Assembly (NCBI GenBank): GCA_036744795.1
Contig: DAIOHK010000010.1
Location: 1 to 64,000, forward strand
From: UBA5486 sp036744795
Lineage (GTDB): Bacteria > Bacillota > UBA4882 > UBA10575
DNA: 64,000 nucleotides
Direction: 5' to 3'
Made by a program: the position numbers and the translations under genes. Position 1 is the first letter of the stretch; each line of letters opens with the position of its first letter. The notes below the pieces were generated by a model. It ran no database searches and was not told the DNA's origin. It saw only the letters and a program-made list of their open reading frames with translations. Shown here one piece after another: positions 57,363 to 64,000 of this stretch.

Positions 57363-59726
57363 ATGGAATTTCCAAGGTTAAATAAAACCAGAGATTTGTT
57401 GCGAAGACGATTAGGACAGGTGAATCCCCGCATTAAGCGGTGCGTAGGAGTTTCCCTGTCTTTACTGATCATTTTTGAATTGGCTATTTACCTTATTCCA
57501 CTACCATGGAAAGCCATCCATCGGTCTTCCTCTACTTTGGTCTTTGACCGGAATGCTAAAATTCTAAGAGCTTTTACTTCAGATGATGATATGTGGCGGA
57601 TCCGGACTTCATTGGAACAGGTATCTCCAATTCTCCGGAGATACCTTGTTTTTTATGAAGATCGTTGGTTCTATTACCATCCAGGGTTTAATCCGGTGGC
57701 TTTGACCAGAGCACTTGTTCAGAATCTAAGATCAGGTAAGATTATCTCTGGTGGTTCAACTCTGACCATGCAGATTGCCCGGATGATTGAGCCTAAGAAG
57801 AGGACCATATATAATAAATTAATTGAGATCTTCCGCTCCCTCCAATTAGAACATCGGTTTAGTAAAGATGAATTATTGGAGATCTATTTTAATATTGCAC
57901 CCTACGGTGGTAATATTGAAGGGGTGGCGGCTGCTTCTTGGCTTTATTTTGGGAAAGAACCTTCCCAATTAAGTCCGGGGGAGGCAGCATTACTTGCGGC
58001 AATTCCTAATTCACCTTCTCAGTTACGTCCAGATCTTTATCCTGATCAAGCCCAGAAGGCCAGGGATAAAGTATTGAAACGTCTTGTTGATCATAAAATA
58101 ATTAGCACCCGGGATTATCAGGAGGCGCTGGCCGAAGAGGTGCCTACCGCCCGTCGGGTATGGCCCTTTCTGGCTCCACATTTTTGTTTGGATATAAACA
58201 GACGGTACCCGGAAGAATCAAGAATCTATACTACGATTGATCTTAATTTACAGGTTTATCTTGAGGAACTGCTTGCTGTAGAGATCAAAGAATTAAAAAG
58301 CGAAGGAATAACTAATGCTGCAGCTGTGGTCCTTGATAATTATTTGCATCAAATATTAGCGGCGGTTGGATCTGCTGAGTTCTTTAATGAGCAGGATCAG
58401 GGTCAAGTTAATGGTTATCGTGCTCCACGTTCACCGGGATCGACCTTAAAACCTTTTGTTTATGCCTTGGGGATGGAGAAGGGACTAATTACTCCGGAAC
58501 ACTATTTAGAAGATGTACCAGTGGTTTTTTCCGGTTACAGCCCGGAGAATTATGATCGGACATATTCCGGGATGGTGTCAACCCGGGAAGCACTCAAGAG
58601 ATCGCTGAATGTTCCGGCCGTGGATCTCTTAGCGGATTTAGGTGGAGAGGCACTCCATGAATTATTAAGGAAAGCCAGCTTTACTACTATTACTCAGGTT
58701 AATCACTATGGGCTCCCAATGGTACTGGGTGGTTGTGAGGTTAATCTTTTGGAATTGACTTCTCTTTATTCTGCTTTAGCCTGTGGAGGCCGGTTATATC
58801 CACCTCAAACCAGACTGGAGCAAGGAACAATTCCTCCAGAAAACTTATTTTCTTCTGGTGTAGCTTATCTGATTACTGACATCTTAACTGAGGTACACCG
58901 TCCTGATCTCCCGGCTTGTTGGGAATTTACTTCATTGCCAAAAGTAGCTTGGAAGACAGGTACCTCTTATGGTCATAAAGATGCCTGGAGTATTGGCTAT
59001 GATCCCCGGTATACCGTAGGGGTATGGGTTGGCAATTTTTCAGGAGCGGGGAAAGCGGGCTTAATTGGTGCCGAAACGGCTGCCCCACTCCTGTTTGATA
59101 TTTTTACAGAATTAAATAGCAATGCTATTGTACACTGGTTTCCACAAACCTCGACTGTAGAAATTAGACAGGTCTGTGCTCTTAGTGGGCAAAAACCTGG
59201 CCCCCATTGTCCAACTTTAATTTCGGATTATTATCTAACTGACTGTTCTCCGAATGTGGAATGTACTTTCCATCAAACCTATTTACTTGATCCGGAAACC
59301 GGTTATCGCTTACCACCCCATTACTATTCATCAGCTAAGAAAACCTTAGAGAAAGTCTATCTCCAGTATCCACCGCGGATTGCTTCCTGGTTGGAGATGA
59401 ATGGGCAACCAGTAGAGAAGCTCCCTCCTTTATTGCCGGATTGGCAGAAATTAATTCCCGGTAGGGCACCGGTAGTCCGGTCGCCATCTCCTGATTATAT
59501 CTATCAAATCCGCTTTGGAGTGCCGCTTGAATATCAGAAAATTTGTTTGGAAGCGGCTGCTGCCAATGATGTCCATAAACTTTACTGGTTTATTGATGGT
59601 AAACTTTTAGGTACAACAAAACCGGGCGGGCGGTTATTCTACTGCCCAAAGCCAGGTGAGCATCAGGTTATCTGCCAGGATGATCAGGGAAGAAGCAGTG
59701 AGGTGAAGATGATTATTAGAGAATAG
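57363..59726 (+). CDS. pbpC: Penicillin-binding protein 1C
   Basis: The start MEFPRLNKTRDLL at 57363 follows AGGTGA. The 787-residue protein has one membrane anchor (about 29-47). The GT51 glycosyltransferase domain shows Glu99 in FYEDRWFYYHPG and GGSTLTMQIARM. The transpeptidase domain shows Ser360 and Lys363 (PGSTLKPF) and Lys531 in KTGTSYGHKDAW. The C-terminal BiPBP_C domain closes it (LYWFIDGKLLGTTKPGG). PBP1C with alpha-2-macroglobulin is thought to repair wall and trap proteases after envelope breach. All catalytic residues are present. Confidence 0.95.
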   Translation: MEFPRLNKTRDLLRRRLGQVNPRIKRCVGVSLSLLIIFELAIYLIPLPWKAIHRSSSTLVFDRNAKILRAFTSDDDMWRIRTSLEQVSPILRRYLVFYEDRWFYYHPGFNPVALTRALVQNLRSGKIISGGSTLTMQIARMIEPKKRTIYNKLIEIFRSLQLEHRFSKDELLEIYFNIAPYGGNIEGVAAASWLYFGKEPSQLSPGEAALLAAIPNSPSQLRPDLYPDQAQKARDKVLKRLVDHKIISTRDYQEALAEEVPTARRVWPFLAPHFCLDINRRYPEESRIYTTIDLNLQVYLEELLAVEIKELKSEGITNAAAVVLDNYLHQILAAVGSAEFFNEQDQGQVNGYRAPRSPGSTLKPFVYALGMEKGLITPEHYLEDVPVVFSGYSPENYDRTYSGMVSTREALKRSLNVPAVDLLADLGGEALHELLRKASFTTITQVNHYGLPMVLGGCEVNLLELTSLYSALACGGRLYPPQTRLEQGTIPPENLFSSGVAYLITDILTEVHRPDLPACWEFTSLPKVAWKTGTSYGHKDAWSIGYDPRYTVGVWVGNFSGAGKAGLIGAETAAPLLFDIFTELNSNAIVHWFPQTSTVEIRQVCALSGQKPGPHCPTLISDYYLTDCSPNVECTFHQTYLLDPETGYRLPPHYYSSAKKTLEKVYLQYPPRIASWLEMNGQPVEKLPPLLPDWQKLIPGRAPVVRSPSPDYIYQIRFGVPLEYQKICLEAAAANDVHKLYWFIDGKLLGTTKPGGRLFYCPKPGEHQVICQDDQGRSSEVKMIIRE

Positions 59727-59739
59727 TAGTCCTTATTAC

Positions 59740-59795
59740 TATAATCGGCGGTTGTCTTACTGCCCGGAGCACGGTAAACATCGGGTTAATGAATA
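59740..59795 (+). other. Degenerate tandem duplicate of the pbpC tail
   Basis: CGGCGGTTGTCTTACTGCCC and the following 30 bases repeat, with about 20 percent change, the end of pbpC at 59630-59678 (CGGTTATTCTACTGCCC, GGTGAGCATCAGGTTA). The copy lies after the stop and has no start. Confidence 0.6.
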
Positions 59796-59841
59796 CTTAA
59801 TACTCTTTGTAAAAAAAGATATGCTGAAGTCTTTTAAAGTA

Positions 59842-59906
59842 GTCGTTCACGCTGGCTACCGCCCGCGCACATGAAATGATGAAAATTCAAAGCCAGGTGA
59901 GTCGAC
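59842..59906. repeat. Hairpin family 2 copy
   Basis: GTCGTTCACGCTGGCTACC at the left and AGCCAGGTGAGTCGAC at the right form inverted arms around a core shared with 51526-51590. Confidence 0.65.
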
Positions 59907-59928
59907 AAGCCCCAGAGGCGCTTTAATT

Positions 59929-59990
59929 GGTTGTTCATACTGGTTTCATAATTATCACGAAGTGATTTAATCAAGACCAGATGAATCAAC
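59929..59990. repeat. Hairpin family 2 copy
   Basis: GGTTGTTCATACTGGTTTCA, then ATCACGAAGTGATTTAATCA and GACCAGATGAATCAAC. It aligns along its length with the 62-base unit at 40924-40985. It is a tandem neighbour of the previous copy. Confidence 0.65.
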
Positions 59991-60098
59991 TAAAGCTATT
60001 TTCTAAGTAGGATGTGATAAAATTTAGATGCCAAGAGAGGGTTTTATTATTATTGGCGATAAAAAACACAATCTATGATTTAGAACAGAGGTGGATAT

Positions 60099-62597
60099 GT
60101 GTCTATTATTATTAAATTTACTCTCCGAAATATCAAAGAAAAAAAGCTCAGGACATTTTTAATTTTACTATCGATTATTTTGTCTTCAGCTTTATTTTTT
60201 GCTTCGACTGCTATTTCTACTACCGTAGAAATGATGATTATGGGGCAGTTGCGAAAGTATATTGGCAATGCCGATCTTATGATTAGTGCAGGCAGACAAA
60301 TAAAAACAGGTTTTATCTCCCCTGATTTACTGGATAATTACCAAGGGGGGGTGAAATATGCTGTCGGGATGGTATACGGGAACGGGGAATATAAAGCTAA
60401 GGGAGAAACTCTTCAAATAAACATCCGGGGGATTAATTTAGAGGATCTGGATAAGATGAACCCCATAATCCTTGAGCAGCAATCAGAATTACTCCCTTTC
60501 AAAGGAAATAAAGTGATCATTGGCAAGGGAATGGCCGATAAGTATGATTTGAAATTAGGCGATCCCTTAGGAATTAATATGCACGGGTTTAAGAAGTGGT
60601 TTATAGTTTCGGGAATCTCACAGCCGATGGGCCCTTTTGCCGAGGATGGGGAGAGTACCTTTATTATTGTTCCCAGAGATACAATAGCCGGGTTTTACGG
60701 TAACAAGGGGAAGGTACAGGCTTTGTATGTAGGCCTTGAAGATCCCGGTAGTCAGGATAAGATGGTGGCAGAGCTTGCCAAGGCTTACCCTTTGTACAGG
60801 GTCGAACCTACCATCTCCAAGACCATGTTAAAAAGGGAAACCCAGCAAATATCAGCCATGTTTTTAGTTATTGTTGCCTTTGTTTTGATTTTAAGCATGT
60901 TTATAATTTATACTTCTTTTAAAATTATTATGGCGGAACGTCTCCCTGTTATCGGGACCTTCCGTAGTATAGGCGCTACGAAAAAGATGACAAACCGTGT
61001 TTTAATGATGGAAAGTATGGTTTATGGAGTTATTGGGGGAATCTTAGGAGATCTTCTGGGAATAAGTATTTTGCGGTTTATGATTAAACAGATTACGCCT
61101 TCCTGGATGTTAAATATTGATGTTAAGGCTTATTACACTTTCGGCCAATTAATGATGGGATTTGCCGTAGGTCTGGTTTTAGCACTGATCAGTTCCTTTT
61201 TGCCGATTAAAAGGGCGGCTAAGCTTCCAATCAAAGAGATCATCTTAGATGCTATTGAGAAAAAAGTAAAGAAACGGCGATGGAAAAGTATCTTTGGGCT
61301 CTTATTTTTAACACTCGGGATTGTTGGGCCGATGATTGCGCCTAAGAAGATGGAAATAGCTGTGGATATCATCTGTCTTTTTTTACTGGTCCCAGCTGTT
61401 GTAATGTTCGTACCACAGATCGCTAATCTGTTTTTAAGGCTATTTAAATCCTTTTATATGTGGGTTTTTGGTAACGAAGGAATCTTAGCGCTTCAGAATC
61501 TGCGGGATAATAAAAACAGTTTGAATAATATTGTTTTGTTGGGCATCTCTATTTCGGTGCTTTTAATGATTACCACTTTGAGTCAAAGCATTGTCAATGA
61601 TATGGTAAATTACTATAAGGATTATAAATATGATATATCTTTTTGGTCGTGGCCAATGGATCGTTCCACAGAAAGCAGGTTGCTTTTTGTGGATGGAGTT
61701 GCTGATACCTATGGTTTATATCAAAAATACGGGAAGATTCAAGTGCTGGGGAAAGATGCGGAAATCAGAAATTTACTGGGGGTAAATAAAGCTAAAACTC
61801 TTGAATATATGAACTTACAAATTGAGGGTGAAGCAGAAAAACTGGTGGAAGAGTTAGATAAAGAAAGAAATATCATTCTTACTAATATCTTTAAAGCTGA
61901 ATATGGGATTGAAAAAGGAGATTATTTAAAGTTAAAGACAGAAAGAGGTATCTTAGAGTACAAAGTAATAGGATTTATTGAATCGGATCGTTCTAATGGT
62001 AATTATGCGCTGATCGGGGAGCGTTATTTAAAGTCGGATCTGGCAGTGAAAGAGTATAACGAAATCTGTATAAAAACAAATAAAGATGCAGAAGAAGTAG
62101 TGAAAAGCATTCAAGAAAAGTTTAAAAACAGAAACCCCTGGGTGCGATCAATGAAACAAATGATGAAAGAAAATATGGAAAGTAATCGTAAGATCTTAGG
62201 AATATTTAAAGGTTTCGGACTTTTGTCACTAATTATCTGTATTTTTGGCGTTTTTAATAATTTGCTCATCAGTTATATTGATCGTAAGCGTTCATTAGCT
62301 ATTTTACGCTCAGTGGGGATGAACAAAAAACAGACTGTCAAAATGATATTTATCGAAGCCTTTACTGGGGGTTTAATCGGTGGTTTACTTGGTATTATCA
62401 TTGGTTTACTTCTGGTTATGAATATCTATAAGCTGATTGAAGCAATAGGCGGCTCGATGAAGGAATTCATACAGATTTCAAGGACTTCTATTGTGATTGC
62501 GATGGTGGCGGGGATTGTTATTACCATCGTGGCCTCGGTGGGGCCTGCTTTAAAATCTTCGAAGCTTAATGTGATAGATGCAATTAAATATGAATAG
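60099..62597 (+). CDS. MacB/FtsX-type ABC permease with two FtsX domains
   Basis: A GTG start after AGAGGTGG. The 832 residues carry two FtsX units: an N-terminal helix plus extracytoplasmic domain plus three helices (MFLVIVAFVLILSMFIIYTS..., PIKRAAKLPIKEII), then a second set (NLRDNKNSLNNIVLLGISIS... KSSKLNVIDAIKYE). One polypeptide thus equals two LolC/E-type permeases, as in the large permeases of Firmicute peptide and lipid exporters. The ATPase and adaptor genes follow directly. Confidence 0.88.
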   Translation: MSIIIKFTLRNIKEKKLRTFLILLSIILSSALFFASTAISTTVEMMIMGQLRKYIGNADLMISAGRQIKTGFISPDLLDNYQGGVKYAVGMVYGNGEYKAKGETLQINIRGINLEDLDKMNPIILEQQSELLPFKGNKVIIGKGMADKYDLKLGDPLGINMHGFKKWFIVSGISQPMGPFAEDGESTFIIVPRDTIAGFYGNKGKVQALYVGLEDPGSQDKMVAELAKAYPLYRVEPTISKTMLKRETQQISAMFLVIVAFVLILSMFIIYTSFKIIMAERLPVIGTFRSIGATKKMTNRVLMMESMVYGVIGGILGDLLGISILRFMIKQITPSWMLNIDVKAYYTFGQLMMGFAVGLVLALISSFLPIKRAAKLPIKEIILDAIEKKVKKRRWKSIFGLLFLTLGIVGPMIAPKKMEIAVDIICLFLLVPAVVMFVPQIANLFLRLFKSFYMWVFGNEGILALQNLRDNKNSLNNIVLLGISISVLLMITTLSQSIVNDMVNYYKDYKYDISFWSWPMDRSTESRLLFVDGVADTYGLYQKYGKIQVLGKDAEIRNLLGVNKAKTLEYMNLQIEGEAEKLVEELDKERNIILTNIFKAEYGIEKGDYLKLKTERGILEYKVIGFIESDRSNGNYALIGERYLKSDLAVKEYNEICIKTNKDAEEVVKSIQEKFKNRNPWVRSMKQMMKENMESNRKILGIFKGFGLLSLIICIFGVFNNLLISYIDRKRSLAILRSVGMNKKQTVKMIFIEAFTGGLIGGLLGIIIGLLLVMNIYKLIEAIGGSMKEFIQISRTSIVIAMVAGIVITIVASVGPALKSSKLNVIDAIKYE

Positions 62598-62608
62598 GAA
62601 GTGGGCAG

Positions 62609-63283
62609 ATGGGCAGTATTCTTGAAACATTTGACTTATGTAAGACCTATGAACTAGGTGAAATAGAGATTGAGGTGTTAAAGGATGTTAATCTTACAAT
62701 CAACCAAGGGGAATTTGTTTCGCTGATGGGACCTTCAGGTTCAGGAAAGAGTACCCTTCTTTATTTGCTTGGTGGTTTGGATAAGCCCACCTCCGGAAAG
62801 GTTAGGCTTAAGGGAAGAGAATTATCGGACATGAAGGATAAGGAAGAAAGTAAAATACGGAGAAGGGAAATCGGTTTTGTCTTCCAGTTTTATAATCTGG
62901 TCCCTAATCTGAATTTGGAAGAAAACATAATGCTCCCTATCTTATTGGATGGTAAGAAATTGAAGAACTATAGGAGCAGGTTAGATGAGATTTTAGAGCT
63001 TGTCGGCCTTACAGAACGGAGAAAACATACGCCTAGAGAATTATCCGGAGGACAGCAGCAACGAGTTGCTATTGCCAGAGCATTGGTCAATGAACCGGAT
63101 CTTATTTTAGCTGATGAGCCTACCGGAAACCTGGACAGTAAAACGAGCACAGATATTATGGAATTATTTAAAAAAATTAATCAAGAAAGAGGTAAAACGA
63201 TTGTGCAGGTTACTCATTCAGCTGAAGCAGCAAAGTATGGAACAAGATTACTAAACGTAAAAGACGGAAGGGTGTGGGAATAA
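62609..63283 (+). CDS. ABC transporter ATPase (LolD/MacB type)
   Basis: A 224-residue ATPase with Walker A GPSGSGKST (41-49), signature LSGGQQQRVAIAR and Walker B LILADEPTGNLD. The distance from the permease is 11 bases, with AGGAAG as ribosome site. Its stop overlaps the start of the adaptor gene by one base, so permease, ATPase and adaptor are one operon. Confidence 0.94.
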   Translation: MGSILETFDLCKTYELGEIEIEVLKDVNLTINQGEFVSLMGPSGSGKSTLLYLLGGLDKPTSGKVRLKGRELSDMKDKEESKIRRREIGFVFQFYNLVPNLNLEENIMLPILLDGKKLKNYRSRLDEILELVGLTERRKHTPRELSGGQQQRVAIARALVNEPDLILADEPTGNLDSKTSTDIMELFKKINQERGKTIVQVTHSAEAAKYGTRLLNVKDGRVWE

Positions 63284-64000
63284 TGAAAAAAATATTATTA
63301 ACGTTTTTTTTAACGGCTATAATTCTGCTGACTGGAGGTTGCGATAAAAAAGAGGCTGAGGTGCAACAGGAGCCGGAAACGCCTAAAGCTACAGTCCAGC
63401 AAAGTGTTCAAGCTTTTGGTGTGGTCAAAGCCAAGCAGGTTAAAGGAATTATGCTTGATTTACCAGCGGCGATTGAAAAAATACATGTACAGGAAGGTCA
63501 GCGTATAAGTAAAGGTGATGTTTTATTTACACTAAGCTTAAAAGAGATCGAAGATCAGATTAAGGAAAAAGAGTATTCATTGGAAATTGCTAAATTAGAA
63601 TTACAAAAACTTCTGGAAAACATGGATGTTCAGTATCTAGATGATGACCCGGAAATTATGCAAGCTAAATATAATTTACGAACAAGTCAAATTGAATATG
63701 AAAAGCTGGAGGAGGACTTAAAAAATAAAGAGATTATGCTTCAAAAAGGGGGAATCGCGCAAAATGAGTTTAACCAATCTAAAGTTATTCTAGAACAAAA
63801 ACAGAAGGAAATTGAGTATGGACGGGTTAAACTGGAAGACGTAAAAAATAAGCGGAGGGTTTCTTATAATCGGGATGCCTTGGATGTAAAGATTAAAGAG
63901 AAAAATATTGTTTTATTGGAATCGCAGCTTCTAACCTTAAAAGAAAAGATTGCGGCCAGCGGGATCAAAGGGAATGAAATAATCTGCGATCTTGAGCATG
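63283..64000 (+). CDS. HlyD/MacA-type lipoprotein adaptor, cut by the window end
   Basis: ATG at 63283 opens a frame still running at base 64000 (239 codons). Residues 1-20 are a lipoprotein signal with lipobox LTGGC (Cys20). A biotinyl-lipoyl-like half motif follows (AIEKIHVQEGQRISKGDVLF), then a long coiled-coil hairpin rich in Glu and Lys (about residues 85-220). This is the periplasmic adaptor of a MacAB-like tripartite pump. An outer-membrane channel gene may lie beyond the window. Confidence 0.88.
   Translation, partial: MKKILLTFFLTAIILLTGGCDKKEAEVQQEPETPKATVQQSVQAFGVVKAKQVKGIMLDLPAAIEKIHVQEGQRISKGDVLFTLSLKEIEDQIKEKEYSLEIAKLELQKLLENMDVQYLDDDPEIMQAKYNLRTSQIEYEKLEEDLKNKEIMLQKGGIAQNEFNQSKVILEQKQKEIEYGRVKLEDVKNKRRVSYNRDALDVKIKEKNIVLLESQLLTLKEKIAASGIKGNEIICDLEH

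Noticed and set aside
1..64000. CRISPR arrays, rRNA and tRNA genes
   Set aside because: No evenly spaced direct repeats, cloverleaf sequences or conserved rRNA segments were found by eye on either strand.

Overview
The window looks like the chromosome of a low-GC, anaerobe-type Firmicute with a two-membrane (diderm) envelope. Shine-Dalgarno sites are strong and TTG and GTG starts are common. Evidence for an outer membrane: a LolA-like carrier next to a predicted beta-barrel (40128-42227), an alpha-2-macroglobulin/PBP1C pair (51689-59726), a MacA-like lipoprotein adaptor (63283 to the end), a PAP2 phosphatase ending in a barrel-like aromatic strand, and two sugar-binding proteins with signal peptides but no lipobox cysteine. 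A relative of Halanaerobiales, Limnochordia or Hydrogenispora would fit. That placement is inference; no rRNA or tRNA gene was seen.

Region by region. 1-3900 is a graveyard of broken genes (DUF3795, HEPN, PIN, ParE, Phd) around GC-richer imperfect palindromes; one 279-residue membrane protein is intact. 3911-5560 has a YgjP-like metallopeptidase, a DUF6143 protein and a gene tail. 5683-11008 is a cell-envelope stress module: two-component system, PAP2 phosphatase, BcrAB-like ABC transporter and UppP. A VapBC pair and a frameshifted copper-amine-oxidase-N-domain protein follow. 13692-19937 is a sucrose or oligosaccharide locus (ABC importer, LacI regulator, GtfA) whose two transcription units share an identical type of LacI operator. 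20224-30326 carries ndk, two Uma2-fold proteins, a MATE pump, a 5'-nucleotidase, an M23 peptidase, an AraC regulator and a GH4 alpha-galactosidase. 30641-35384 has a MarR-linked heterodimeric ABC exporter and a CBS protein. 35651-42227 is a TetR-linked ABC/FtsX/LolA/barrel system. Then come a PutP symporter, a sulfur-import/rhodanese operon, a MerR-TipAS regulator, a second sugar ABC importer, alpha-2-macroglobulin with PBP1C, and a MacAB-like system that runs off the end.

Several parts plausibly cooperate. GH4 alpha-galactosidase plus sucrose phosphorylase and its importer could handle raffinose-type sugars. UppP, PAP2 and the Bcr-type transporter all protect the undecaprenyl-phosphate cycle. 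The envelope genes concern traffic and defence between two membranes.

The intergenic DNA is rich in two families of palindromic elements: a MITE-like element of about 145-155 bp, and a hairpin of about 62 bp. At least nine genes survive only as fragments, many of them tails stuck between intact neighbours, so this genome is losing genes by deletion and frameshift.
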